From Ferruginivarius sediminum (lineage in GTDB: Bacteria; Pseudomonadota; Alphaproteobacteria; Kiloniellales; Rhodovibrionaceae), in NCBI RefSeq assembly GCF_003344765.1, contig NZ_QPMH01000009.1:1-64000 (forward strand): a stretch of 64,000 nt of DNA, written 5' to 3'. The notes beneath the pieces were generated by a model. The model saw only the letters and a program-made list of their open reading frames with translations, was not told the DNA's origin and did not search any database. Position numbers and translations under genes: made by a program. Numbering within the stretch: the stretch's first letter is position 1; each line of letters opens with the position of its first letter. Below are positions 43,398 to 53,400 of the stretch, one piece after another.

Positions 43398-44267
43398 TTA
43401 CTGCACCACGATCTCGACACGGCGGTTGGCCTGCTCACGCACGCCGTCCGGGGTTGCCACGGCCGGCTCCGACTCGCCGCGCGCGGCGATGGAGATGCGG
43501 TCGCGGTCGATTCCCTGGGCCACCAGGGCCTCGCGCACGTTCTGCGCGCGCTGGAGCGAGAGTTCGCGGTTGTACTCGGCCGGGCCGGCTCGGTCGGCGT
43601 GGCCGGTTACCGAGAACGACAGTTCAGGCGATTCCATCGCTAGGCGCACGGCCTCGTCGATCTTCGGCGCCTCGCCCGGCCGCACCGCCGCGGCGTCGAA
43701 GTTGAAGTAGACCGTGTAGCGCTCCGGCTCCATCATCGGCTCCGGCTCGGGCTCGGGGGCCGGTTCGGTGACCTGCGGGGCCGGCTTCATCGCTTCCTCG
43801 ATCTCCGAGATGGCGGCGTAGAAGCCGTCGCGGCAGCGGGCGATGTGGTCAGGCTGATGGTTCTCCTCCTGCTGTTCCACCCAGCAGTCGAAGCGGGCCT
43901 GGGCGCGAGCCGCCAGTTTCGGATACTCGCGCCGTGCGTTCTTGTCGAGCACGCCGACAAGGCGGTTACGGGCGCTGGCCAGCTCGTCGACCTTGTCTTC
44001 CGGCAAGTCCCAGTCGCCAAGCTGCTCGGGCGCGACGACCTCGCCCTCGGCAGAGCGCAGGCCCTTGCGGGCGAAGTAGTCGGCGTCGCGCCAGTCGTAC
44101 ATCTCGTCCGCCTCGTAGGCGGCAATCTCGCGGTACTCGTCGGTGGCCGCACGGGTGAATGCGCTGCCGGTGGGCTGGACCGATTTCACGGCGTCGATAT
44201 TCTGGCCGGCGCAAGCCGCCAGCAGAGTGGTTGCAAGCACCACCCCGAGCGATTTCAGGACTTGCAT
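43398..44267 (-). CDS. OmpA-family outer-membrane lipoprotein
   Basis: A 289-residue lipoprotein. The signal peptide ends in a lipobox (LLAAC) at about residue 19. A helical middle region (about 60-165, charged, with WVEQQEENHQ and CRDGFYAAI) is followed by an acidic/proline hinge (APEPEPEPMMEPE) and a C-terminal OmpA peptidoglycan-binding domain: VYFNFDAAAVRPGE, FSVTGHADRAGP, RELSLQRAQNVREAL and NRRVEIVV. Strong AAGGAGG precedes ATG 44267. It probably tethers the outer membrane to peptidoglycan. The promoter zone 44380-44440 is AT-rich. Confidence 0.9.
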   Translation of the reverse strand: MQVLKSLGVVLATTLLAACAGQNIDAVKSVQPTGSAFTRAATDEYREIAAYEADEMYDWRDADYFARKGLRSAEGEVVAPEQLGDWDLPEDKVDELASARNRLVGVLDKNARREYPKLAARAQARFDCWVEQQEENHQPDHIARCRDGFYAAISEIEEAMKPAPQVTEPAPEPEPEPMMEPERYTVYFNFDAAAVRPGEAPKIDEAVRLAMESPELSFSVTGHADRAGPAEYNRELSLQRAQNVREALVAQGIDRDRISIAARGESEPAVATPDGVREQANRRVEIVVQ

Positions 44268-44581
44268 CGATTCCTCCTTGGATCCCCTGTCATCTGTGCT
44301 CCAATGCGAAGCTGCGCGCAGGCACCGTCGGCGACGGCCAGGCGCGCATTGATCGCCTGCTCCGCTCGGGCTTTCACAACACATATTTAATTGAATTTAT
44401 TGGATACGAAAATAACCCTAAAGTGACGTCAATGTGACGTTTTCGGAGGGGGCGTCCTTCTTTTGCCTTTATTGGCGCAAATCCGTGCCGCGAACGATGA
44501 TGCGCCCAAAGGCTCCGGCGACGGGGCGCTTGCGAAAGAGGTGCCGTCTCGCCTATATAGTCAGGGCACGTTTCGGCGCAT
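44268..44581. other. Intergenic region between OmpA-like gene and tRNA-Gly (314 bp)
   Basis: Contains the OmpA promoter on the minus strand, an AT-rich stretch (44380-44415) and two direct repeats of GTGACGT (44423-44429 and 44434-44440, 11 bp apart), the first inside the palindrome TGACGTCA. The right side carries the tRNA promoter. No gene is seen. Confidence 0.5.
44530..44558 (+). promoter_or_regulatory. Candidate promoter of tRNA-Gly
   Basis: TTGCGA (44530-44535) and CTATAT (44553-44558) are separated by 17 bp. Initiation would fall near 44566, about 16 bp before the tRNA. Confidence 0.5.
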
Positions 44582-44656
44582 GCGGGTGTAGCTCAGTGGT
44601 AGAGCAACGGCTTCCCAAGCCGTGTGTCGTGGGTTCAATTCCCATCACCCGCTCCA
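44582..44656 (+). tRNA. tRNA-Gly (anticodon CCC)
   Basis: A 75-nt cloverleaf: acceptor GCGGGTG/CACCCGC, D-arm GCTC-agtggta-GAGC, anticodon arm ACGGC-TTCCCAA-GCCGT with anticodon CCC reading GGG codons, 5-nt variable loop and T-arm GTGGG-TTCAATT-CCCAT. The 3' CCA is encoded. All four stems pair. It is not interrupted and no integrase is adjacent. Confidence 0.97.
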
Positions 44657-44767
44657 GCCGCCTTTTCCAGGGTGTTCCCGGGTTCCGATGACAGCAGATA
44701 TGAAACGGCCCCGCCCGCGTATGGGACGGAGCCGCTCCAACTTGTTCGGCCGATCCGGTGTCGACGG

Positions 44768-45451
44768 CTACCGGCGATGCACCACGATGTACTGGTCCTC
44801 GCAGGCCGCCGCGCCCGGCCCGTCGTCGGGCGTCGGGGTTCGCGGGTCGTCGGCGCAGCCGCCGATCAGGCTGTTGAGCGCATCGGCCAGGTCGCCGTTC
44901 TCGCTGAGCGAATCGACGTCCTTGTGCGTACGGACGATGGCGCTCACCTGCGCGCGGCGGGTTTCCAGCGCACCCGGCAGCATGACCTGGTCCGCGGCGA
45001 GGCCCTCGCTGCCCTCGCCATAGTTCAGGCTGGCGATGAAGGTGGCCTGGCCGAAGTCGTCGGTGACGCGGCCGTTGGCGTAGAACACGGCGTTGCCGTC
45101 CGCGCCGAGGTCGGCCGGGCCGCACTCGAAGCGGTCCAGGCACTGCTCTGGCTTGTTCCAGATCACCCACCAGACGGTATAGGCGGCATTCGGCTCCAGA
45201 TTGGCGGCGTTGATGGTGAGGGCGACGCCCTCGCGGGTGCGGGCCAGCGTCGACTGGCCGCGCTCCAGCACTTCCTCGTCGGGCAGGGCCGCCAGGCTGT
45301 AGAGTGCGCTGGCGCTTACCTGGGCCGGGCTGGCATCGGCAAGGTCGTGGCCGTTTCGCCCGAGTCCGAAACCGGCTGCATGCGCACTGCTCGCCGCAGC
45401 CAACGTGACGACGCCGGCCAGAAGGCCGCGCCTGATACTTCTTGGCAACAT
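44768..45451 (-). CDS. Secreted protein of unknown function
   Basis: A 227-residue protein with a signal peptide (SIRRGLLAGVVTLAAASSAHA). The mature part has a beta-sandwich look: TREGVALTINAANLEPNAAY, TVWWVIWNKPEQC and FIASLNYGEGSEG. Four cysteines (the C of WNKPEQC, C of FECGP, and two near the end, IGGC and AACED) could form two disulfides. I do not recognise a named family. ATG 45451 is the best start for the signal peptide; another lies six codons upstream. Confidence 0.7.
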   Translation of the reverse strand: MLPRSIRRGLLAGVVTLAAASSAHAAGFGLGRNGHDLADASPAQVSASALYSLAALPDEEVLERGQSTLARTREGVALTINAANLEPNAAYTVWWVIWNKPEQCLDRFECGPADLGADGNAVFYANGRVTDDFGQATFIASLNYGEGSEGLAADQVMLPGALETRRAQVSAIVRTHKDVDSLSENGDLADALNSLIGGCADDPRTPTPDDGPGAAACEDQYIVVHRR

Positions 45452-45626
45452 TATTAGTCCCCACTGCATGTTGCGTGCCGGCACAGGAAAGCCGGCGGAC
45501 GGAACCGCGGCCGACGGGCGACACTGCAAGACACCCCACGCCGTCGGCGGCGGACCTCCTGGGTACACATCCGCGTGTGACGATGGCGCGTCCAATCGGT
45601 GGCCTTAGAGGAGGGCGAGAACCGGC

Positions 45627-46703
45627 CTATCTGTCGAGGAAAGCCTGCATCGTATGATCGAACATCTCCGGATCCAGGTCCTTCACGATGAAGACCAGTC
45701 GGGTGCGTCGATCCATGTCGGCGGGCCATTCCGGCAGGCGTGCGGGAGGGTGGAAAACGTGCTGCACACCGTGGACGACGACGGGTTTCTCCTCGCCCTC
45801 GACATCCACGACGCCCTTCAGGCGAAGGATCTGTCCGCCATAGAGCGTGACCAGCATCTCTATCCAGTCGGCAAGGTGGTCCCAATCGACCGGACGGTCC
45901 CAACCCAGGCTGAAGGCGCGGATACCGTCACCGTGACGGTTAACATCGTGTTGATGATGCTGATGGCGATGCGTGTCATCGTGATGATGCCTATGCGCGC
46001 CGCTGTGAGGCGTACCGTCCGCGCTTGCGTCGGCGTAGGCTTCGGCCTTCAGCCAGCGGCGCACATCGGCGCTTTTCGTGGCCGGGTCGTACAGGCCCGC
46101 GCCGAACAGGGCGCCCGGCTCCACCCGGCCATGGTCCGCACCGATCCGGGGCGCCGCCGGGTTCAGCGCGACCAGCCGCGCTTCCAGCTCGTCAAGCTCG
46201 CGCGCGCCGACAAGATCGGTCTTGGTCAGCACGAGGCGGTCGGCCACGGCCGCCTGCTTCACCGATTCCCGGTGCGTATCCAGGGTATCCGGGCCGTTTG
46301 CCGCGTCGACGACCGAGATCACGCCGTCGAGGCGATAGTCGCGCGTCAGGATCTCGTCGTTCATCAGCGTGTGCAGGATCGGCGCCGGATCGGCCAGGCC
46401 CGTCGTCTCCACGACCAGCCGCTCGAACTCCGGCACCTCGCCCCGGATGCGCCGGATCGACAGGCTTTGCAGCGTCTTCACCAGGTCGCCGCGCACTGTG
46501 CAGCACAGGCAGCCGCTGCTCAGCAGCACGGTGTCCTCGGAGGACTTCTCGACCAGATTGTGATCCAGCCCGACCTCGCCGAACTCGTTGATGACGACGG
46601 CGGTCTGGCCCATCTCCGGATGCGCCAGCAGGTGACGGAGAAGCGTGGTCTTCCCGGCACCCAGGAAGCCGGTCAGGATCGAAACGGGGACTTCGTGGCT
46701 CAT
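45627..46703 (-). CDS. CobW/COG0523-family metallochaperone GTPase
   Basis: A 358-residue G3E GTPase. Walker A GFLGAGKTT (11-19), the metal motif CLCC in LLSSGCLCCTVRGDL, LTKTD as base-specificity motif, and a CobW C-terminal domain (IRAFSLGWDRPVDWDHL; LRLKGVVDV). A histidine-rich loop between the domains (about 20 His, around HRHHHDDTHRHQHHQHD) suggests Zn2+ or Co2+ buffering. The ATG overlaps the heme A synthase stop (4 bp), hinting at a link with cytochrome oxidase maturation. The exact metal is unknown. Confidence 0.92.
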   Translation of the reverse strand: MSHEVPVSILTGFLGAGKTTLLRHLLAHPEMGQTAVVINEFGEVGLDHNLVEKSSEDTVLLSSGCLCCTVRGDLVKTLQSLSIRRIRGEVPEFERLVVETTGLADPAPILHTLMNDEILTRDYRLDGVISVVDAANGPDTLDTHRESVKQAAVADRLVLTKTDLVGARELDELEARLVALNPAAPRIGADHGRVEPGALFGAGLYDPATKSADVRRWLKAEAYADASADGTPHSGAHRHHHDDTHRHQHHQHDVNRHGDGIRAFSLGWDRPVDWDHLADWIEMLVTLYGGQILRLKGVVDVEGEEKPVVVHGVQHVFHPPARLPEWPADMDRRTRLVFIVKDLDPEMFDHTMQAFLDR

Positions 46704-47773
46704 GGTTTTGCCTTGTCGCGCGACAGGCCAAGCCGCGTCAACGCCCAGACCGTGAGCGACAGCACGACCACGGCGCCCGCCTGATGCAGCGCGCCCAGCC
46801 ACACCGGCACGATCAGCAGCAGCGTCGCGATGCCAAGGCCAAGCTGCCCCAGCGCACCAAGCGCCAGCAGGTCGAAAGCCCGCCGCGCCGCCGGCGCGAT
46901 CGCCGCCCGCCGCGACCACAGCCAAAGGCCCAGCGCCGCCAGCACCGTCAGCTCGGCCAGCAGGCGGTGGTTGAACTGCACCGCGGTGGGGTTCTCGAAC
47001 AGGTTGGCGATCCACGGCGAGCGGATGCCATAGCCCGCGGGTACGAAGCGCCCCTCCATCAGCGGGAAGGTGTTATAGGCCAGCCCCGCGTTCAGCCCGG
47101 CGACCAGCGCGCCGGCCAGGATCGTCGCTGCCACCAGGCCGGCGAAGGCCCAAAGGCCGCGGCGCAGGGCACGCGCATCGGCGCCGCCGGCCGGCGTGGG
47201 CGCCAGCAGGCCGATGGCGATCCAGAGCGCGTAGGCGTAAATGGCCAGCGCCAGGCCCAGGTGCAGCATCAGGCGGTATTGGCTGACGTCCACCCGATCG
47301 GCGAAGCCGCTGGCGACCATGAACCAGCCCACCGCGCCCTGCAGCCCGCCCAGCGCGAACAGCGCCGCCAGATGCGGGGCCAGCCCTCGCCGCAGCCGGC
47401 CGCGCAGCAGGAACCACAGGAAGCCGGCGAGGAACACCACGCCGATCAATCGGCCCCAGAAGCGGTGGATCCACTCCCACCAGAAGATGCCCCGGAAGTT
47501 CGACAGGGACATGCCGAAGTTCACCTTCTCGTACTCCGGCGTGGTCTTGTAGAGCGCGAACAGGCGCTGCCACTCCGCCTCGCTCGTCGGCGGCAGCACG
47601 CCGGAAACAGGCGCCCACTCCATGATCGACAGGCCCGACTCGGTCAGGCGCGTGATGGCGCCAATGACCGCCATGGCGAAGATCATCGCTGAGACGCCGA
47701 GGAGCCACAGCCCGACGGCACGGTCGTCGGTCCGCGTCACCTCCCTGCGCCGCGCGATGGCAAGCTCGGCCAT
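46700..47773 (-). CDS. ctaA: Heme A synthase (COX15/CtaA family)
   Basis: A 357-residue enzyme oxidising heme O to heme A for aa3-type cytochrome oxidase. About eight TM segments with the heme-ligand histidines in EWIHRFWGRLIG, MLHLGLALAIY, VQFNHRLLAEL and LGALHQAGAVVV, the alphaproteobacterial COX15-type set. Also typical is TRLTESGLSIMEWAPVSG. Start ATG 47773. It is followed by the cobW-like gene with a 4-bp overlap. Heme O synthase (ctaB) is not in the window. Confidence 0.95.
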   Translation of the reverse strand: MAELAIARRREVTRTDDRAVGLWLLGVSAMIFAMAVIGAITRLTESGLSIMEWAPVSGVLPPTSEAEWQRLFALYKTTPEYEKVNFGMSLSNFRGIFWWEWIHRFWGRLIGVVFLAGFLWFLLRGRLRRGLAPHLAALFALGGLQGAVGWFMVASGFADRVDVSQYRLMLHLGLALAIYAYALWIAIGLLAPTPAGGADARALRRGLWAFAGLVAATILAGALVAGLNAGLAYNTFPLMEGRFVPAGYGIRSPWIANLFENPTAVQFNHRLLAELTVLAALGLWLWSRRAAIAPAARRAFDLLALGALGQLGLGIATLLLIVPVWLGALHQAGAVVVLSLTVWALTRLGLSRDKAKP

Positions 47774-47898
47774 GTCTGTCGATGTCTCCCTGAGTTCCGT
47801 GGCGTGGATGCGGCGGAACATAAGCCGCCGCGCGCGCCCGGCCAAGGCCGGGGTGGCCGAAGGTCGCAGGGACGGCGGCGCGGGCGGCCTCCCCGCGC

Positions 47899-49080
47899 CT
47901 AGGCGGTGGGCTGGCTTGCCCAGTCGCGCAGCTTGCGCAGGAAGGCGATGCAGGCGTCCAGCTGCTCGACCTCCAGGTACTCGTCCGGCTGGTGCGCCTG
48001 ATCGATGGAGCCGGGGCCGACGACCACCGTCGAGAAGCCGTGCGCCTGGAATACGCCGCCCTCGGTCCCGTAGGAGACCACGCCGCTCTGGTTCTGGCCG
48101 GTAAGCTCGCGCACCAGCGCCTCGGCCTGGGCGGCGTCGCCCTGCTCCGGGGCCAGCGGGATCACCCCGCACAGCTTCTCGGTGACGATGTCGGCCTCGG
48201 GCGCGGTGGCGCGCAGGGCGGGCAGGACCTCGTTCGCGGCATAGGCCTCGAACTGTGCCTGCAGGGCATTGGCGTCGTCGCTCGGGATGGTCCGGAACTC
48301 CCAGCCGATCTCGCAATGGCCGGGAATGATATTGGCCGCGTTGCCGCCGTGAAGCAGCCCCACCTGGAAGCTGGTCTGTGGCGGCTCGAAGGGGCTGTCG
48401 GCGGGCGCGCGCGCGGCGGCCTCCTCGGCCATGCGGGCGATGTAGGCGACCAGCTTGCCGGCGGCGATGTTCGCGTTGGCCCCGCGGTGGGGTTGGCTGG
48501 AATGCGCTTCCCGGCCGGTGACGGTGGTGTGGAAGCTGTTAACGCCCTTGTGGGCGACGACGAGCTTCATGTCCGTCGGCTCGCCCACCAGCACGGCGCG
48601 CGGCTTGGCGATCGCGCCATTCGCCATCGCCTCGACCATGCCGACGCAGCCGGTGCAGCCCACCTCCTCGTCGTAGGAGAGGGCGAGGTGGATCGGCACC
48701 CGCAGGTCGGCGTTCGCGAACTCCGGCACCATCGCCAGGCACATGGCGACGAAACCTTTCATGTCACAGGTGCCGCGCCCGTAAAGGCGGCCGTCCTTTT
48801 CCACCATGTCGAAGGGATCGTGCGACCATGTCTGGTGCGCTGTCGGCACGACGTCGGTATGTCCCGACAGCACGACTCCGCCCTCCCGGTTCGGCCCGAC
48901 GGTGGCGTAGAGGTTCGACTTGGTCCGATCCTCGTTGTAGACGCGCGTGGGGTTCAGGCCGTGGACCTTCAGGTAATCCTCGACGAAATCGATCAGCGGC
49001 AGGTTCGACTTGTCGGAAACCGTGTCGAAGGACACCAGCTTGGCGATCATCTCCCTGGGCGAATAGGTCGGTGCGGTCAT
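47899..49080 (-). CDS. argE: Acetylornithine deacetylase
   Basis: A 393-residue M20 metallopeptidase-family deacylase. SGHTDVVP, YGRGTCDMKGF and DEEVGCTG carry the metal-site residues; KGVNSFHTTVTGREAHSSQP is the dimerisation domain and HGGNAANIIPGHCEIGWEFR the second half. Its best-supported role is N-acetylornithine deacetylation in arginine synthesis, although related M20 enzymes act on other N-acyl amino acids. Start ATG 49080. Confidence 0.88.
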   Translation of the reverse strand: MTAPTYSPREMIAKLVSFDTVSDKSNLPLIDFVEDYLKVHGLNPTRVYNEDRTKSNLYATVGPNREGGVVLSGHTDVVPTAHQTWSHDPFDMVEKDGRLYGRGTCDMKGFVAMCLAMVPEFANADLRVPIHLALSYDEEVGCTGCVGMVEAMANGAIAKPRAVLVGEPTDMKLVVAHKGVNSFHTTVTGREAHSSQPHRGANANIAAGKLVAYIARMAEEAAARAPADSPFEPPQTSFQVGLLHGGNAANIIPGHCEIGWEFRTIPSDDANALQAQFEAYAANEVLPALRATAPEADIVTEKLCGVIPLAPEQGDAAQAEALVRELTGQNQSGVVSYGTEGGVFQAHGFSTVVVGPGSIDQAHQPDEYLEVEQLDACIAFLRKLRDWASQPTA

Positions 49081-49239
49081 TGAAAGGTGCCGTGCGGTTG
49101 CAATGGGTTGGCCGGGGGGGTGGCCGGTCGCGCTGAACGCGCTTGCTACTCTCCTAGCGCGAGAGACCGGTCCGGGCCAAGCCCCCGCATCGCCGCGCAC
49201 CTAACTCCGATCGGCTGCAAGCGCACGGTAGCCGCGGCT

Positions 49240-49863
49240 TTACTGTGGGTGCCCTTCCGGCACGAAGTTTAAAAGCTGTACCAGGCGGCCGTTCTCGATG
49301 CTGTCGCCGAAGGGTGGGCCGGCGGAGTGCCAGAGCCATGGCCGGTAGAATATCGCGCGGTTGAATCGCATCGGGACGGTCATCAGATGCTCCCACTGCT
49401 CGGGATCCCGCCCGTCCTTCTTGAGCAGCGAGGGGATGTCCTCGACGCCGCAGGCGTTTTCCAGCTCTTCCTTGGTTTGCGGGGCCGTGTCGGAGTCGAG
49501 GCCGCGGTGCCGGAAGAAGGCTGTCCCGCCCTGGCAGTGTTCCGGCAGCGTCAGATAGACGATGCCCACCACGATCAGCGGCGGCGTCGGGTCCACATGT
49601 GCCATGTAGCGCCCCTCTTCTCCCGCGAGAGTGATGCGGAAGCGGGTGTGCGGGCTGCCCGGATGCTTGATGCCCTCGACCCGCTCGCCGGCCACCTGCG
49701 AGACAATGGAATCCATCCCCTGGACGGGAAACTTGCGGGCGGAATTCCGGCCGGGGTAGCGTTTTTCGCCTTCCGGCTCTGGATAGTCGGCCTGCAATGC
49801 GGTTTTCCGAACCGCATGCGGGTTCGGATAGAAGTCGTCCACGACGACCAGTGATTTAAACAT
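49240..49863 (-). CDS. DUF6445-like protein (2OG-oxygenase-like fold)
   Basis: A 207-residue protein resembling the DUF6445 group: VVDDFYPNPHAVRKTALQADYPEPEGEKRYPGR near the N-terminus (given here as an outline), TRFRITLAGEEG, HVDPTPPLIVVGIVYL and NRAIFYRPWLWHSAG. The H-x-D in AHVDP and a distal H in LWHSAG recall the iron facial triad of 2-oxoglutarate-dependent dioxygenases, but enzyme activity is not known. Start ATG 49863 sits after an AGGGGGC. It is a single gene divergent from nrdJ. Confidence 0.65.
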   Translation of the reverse strand: MFKSLVVVDDFYPNPHAVRKTALQADYPEPEGEKRYPGRNSARKFPVQGMDSIVSQVAGERVEGIKHPGSPHTRFRITLAGEEGRYMAHVDPTPPLIVVGIVYLTLPEHCQGGTAFFRHRGLDSDTAPQTKEELENACGVEDIPSLLKKDGRDPEQWEHLMTVPMRFNRAIFYRPWLWHSAGPPFGDSIENGRLVQLLNFVPEGHPQ

Positions 49864-50402
49864 TGCCCCCTCTCGTCCGGCTTTGCTGACAAGCTGCCGG
49901 CTCACGTCTTTATGTTTATCTTTCACGTTTTTGTGATTACGCCGATAATGCCGATTCTCGAGGTTGGGTGGCAAGCGCGTTATGGGTTTAAAAGCGCGCT
50001 ACGGCTCGCGCCGATAGTCGAACGGCGGGGACCGCCGGGTTGTGGATAACTCGGTCGGTCGAAGATTGGCGCGCGCACGGCAAGCTGACGTGCGGTTTCA
50101 CCGGTTGCCGTCCAGCGATGATTCACTATCCGCTCACCGGCCTATACACAGGGCGGATTTTCTTTCCCCCGCGATCCCCATGATTCACAGGCGTTTCACG
50201 CTTGATCTAGGGGCTTCGACGCGGCCCAATCCCAAGATATGGAATTTTGGCCTTGCCAGGATCCGGGCTATGACGGCAATATCTTGTGGTCACGGGGGCT
50301 GCGCGCACTATTGGTAGGCTCGCCAGCCCGGCAGCGGTCGAAACGAGAGCCGCGCAGGAAATTTGCGCGTCACGACGAGGAAGTTCAGGGGGACCGACAG
50401 AG
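49864..50402. other. Divergent promoter region upstream of nrdJ (539 bp)
   Basis: No coding potential is convincing on either strand; a small frame at 50042-50317 has no ribosome-binding site and no homology that I can see. AT-rich stretches at 49900-49940 may be the promoter for the DUF6445 gene. Near nrdJ two inverted copies of an AAGATAT word occur: CCCAAGATATGG (50231-50242) and AATATCTTGTGG (50278-50289). Half-sites of this look resemble NrdR boxes. Confidence 0.45.
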
Positions 50403-53400
50403 ATGCGGATCGAGCGCCGATTCACCGAAGCCGGCAAAGACGTTTACGAAGATATTCCGTTCCGCTTCACATCGAGCGAGATCCGCAATCCCGACGGCTC
50501 GGTCGTGTTCCAGCAGGAGCAGATCGAGGTTCCGGCGGACTGGAGCCAGGTGGCCAGCGACATCCTGGCGCAGAAGTATTTCCGCAAGCGCGGCGTGGCC
50601 CGCAGCCTGAAGCGCGTGGAGGAGAACGACGTCCCTTCCTGGCTCTGGCGCTCGGTGCCGGACGAGGCCAAGCTGGCGGCCCTGCCGGAGGACGGCCGTT
50701 ACACGGGCGAAGCCAGCGCGAAGCAGGTGTTCGACCGGCTGGCCGGGACCTGGACGTACTGGGGGTGGAAGGGCGGCTACTTCGATTCCGAGGAGGACGC
50801 CCGCGCCTACTACGACGAGATGCGCTACATGCTGGCCGCGCAGATGGCCGCACCGAACTCGCCGCAGTGGTTCAACACCGGCCTGCACTGGGCCTATGGC
50901 ATCGACGGTCCCAGCCAGGGCCATCACTATGTCGACTACAAGACCGGCAAGTTGACGCGCGCCGAAAGTGCCTATGAGCACCCCCAGCCGCATGCCTGCT
51001 TCATCCAGTCGGTCAATGACGACCTGGTGAACGAGAACGGCATCATGGACCTGTGGGTGCGCGAAGCGCGGCTGTTCAAGTACGGCTCGGGCACCGGCAC
51101 CAACTTCTCGGCGGTGCGCGGCGAGGGCGAGTCGCTGGCCGGCGGCGGGCGTTCGTCCGGCCTGATGTCGTTCCTGAAGATCGGCGACCGCGCGGCCGGC
51201 GCCATCAAGTCCGGCGGCACCACGCGGCGCGCGGCGAAGATGGTGACGGTCGACATCGATCATCCCGACATCGAGACCTTCATCGACTGGAAGGTGACCG
51301 AGGAGCAGAAGGTCGCGGCGCTGGTCGCCGGCTCCAAGACCGCGCGTTACCACATGTCGGTGATCATGCAGGCCTGCAACGCCATGCGCGAGGCCGGCGA
51401 GGACGCCTTCGATCCGAAGAGGAACAAGGCGCTGAAGGCCGCGATCCGCGAGGCGCGCCGCGCGCATGTGCCCGAGAACTATGTCCAGCGCGTCATCCAG
51501 TTCGCCCGCCACGGCTATACCGCGATCGAGTTCCGCGCCTACGACACCGACTGGGACAGCGAGGCGTACCTGACCGTCTCGGGCCAGAACTCCAACAACT
51601 CGGTCCGGGTGACGAACGATTTCCTAAAGGCGGTGGACGCCGACGGCACGTGGGAATTGCGCCGGCGTACCGACGGCAAGATCGCCAATACCGTGCGTGC
51701 CCGCGACCTGTGGGAGAAGATCGGCTACTCGGCGTGGGCCTGCGCCGATCCGGGCCTGCAGTTCGACACCACCATCAACGAGTGGCACACCTGCCCGAAC
51801 TCGGGGCGGATCAACGCCTCGAACCCGTGTTCGGAGTACATGTTCCTCGATGACACGGCGTGCAACCTGGCCTCGATGAACCTGATGACCTTCCGCGGCG
51901 CGGACGGCGAGTTCGACGTGGCGGCCTTCGAGCATGCCACGCGGCTGTGGACGATCACGCTCGAGATCTCTGTCCTGATGGCGCAGTTCCCCTCGGAGGC
52001 GATTGCCGAGCTGTCGTACCGTTACCGCACCCTGGGGCTGGGCTACGCCAACCTGGGCGGTCTGCTGATGGCGCAGGGCCTGTCCTATGACAGCGATGAG
52101 GGCCGCGCGGTCTGCGGGGCGATCTCGGCGCTGATGACCGGCGTGGCCTATGCCACCTCGGCCGAGATGGCGGGTGAGCTGGGCGCCTTCCCGGGCTATG
52201 ACGCCAACCGGGACGAGATGCTGCGGGTGATCCGCAACCACCGCCGCGCCGCGCATGGCGAGGACAAGGGCTACGAGGCGCTGTCCGTGGCGCCGGTGGC
52301 GCTCGACCACGCCAGCCTGTCGCAGCCGGAGATTGGCCGCGCGGCGGCGAAGGCCTGGGACCGGGCGCTGTCGCTGGGCGAGGAGAGCGGCTACCGCAAC
52401 GCCCAGGCCACGGTGATCGCACCGACCGGCACCATCGGTCTGGTGATGGACTGCGATACGACGGGCATCGAGCCGGACTTCGCGCTGGTGAAGTTCAAGA
52501 AGCTGGCCGGCGGCGGCTACTTCAAGATCATCAACCGCACGGTGCCCGAGGCGCTGGCCAAGCTGGGCTACGGCGAGGTGGAGGTCGAGGAGATCGTCCG
52601 CTATGCCGTCGGCCACGGCACGCTGAAGGATTCGCCGGCCATCGACCACGAGGCGCTGCGGGCGAAGGGCTTCACCTCCGCCGCGATCGAGGCGGTGGAA
52701 AGCGCGCTGGCCAGCGCCTTCGACATCAAGTTCGCCTTCAACAAGTGGACTCTGGGCAGCGAGTTCTGCACCAAGGTGCTGGGTTTCACGCCGGCGCAGC
52801 TCGACGATTTCGGCTTCGACATGCTCAGCGAGCTGGGCTTTACCCGCGCCGAGATCGAGGCGGCGAACACCTACTGCTGCGGGGCGATGACGCTGGAGGG
52901 CGCGCCGTACCTGCGCGAGGAGCACCTGCCGGTGTTCGACTGCGCCAACCCCTGCGGCCGCAAGGGTCAGCGCTTCCTGTCGGTGGAAAGCCACATCCGC
53001 ATGATGGCGGCGGCGCAGCCGTTCATCTCGGGCGCCATCTCGAAGACCATCAACATGCCTAACGCCGCCAGCGTCGAGGACTGCAAGGACGCCTACATGC
53101 TGTCCTGGCAGCTTGGCCTGAAGGCGAACGCGCTTTACCGCGACGGCTCCAAGCTGTCGCAGCCGCTATCGGCCACCAGCCTCGGCCTCGACGAGGAGGA
53201 CCAGGACGAGGCCGAGGAGGCGGTGGAGGCCATCGCCGAGGCGCCGGCGCAGGAGCGCGCGGGCATGGTGGCCGAACGCGTCGTCGAGCGCGTCATCGAG
53301 CGCGAGCGCGCCGCCGAGCGCCGGCGCCTGCCCGACCGGCGCAAGGGCTATATCCAGAAGGCCGTGGTCGGCGGACACAAGGTCTATCTCCACACCGGCG

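Noticed and set aside
50042..50317. A 91-aa plus-strand frame upstream of nrdJ
   Set aside because: No ribosome-binding site, atypical codon use and no recognisable content; treated as part of the promoter region.
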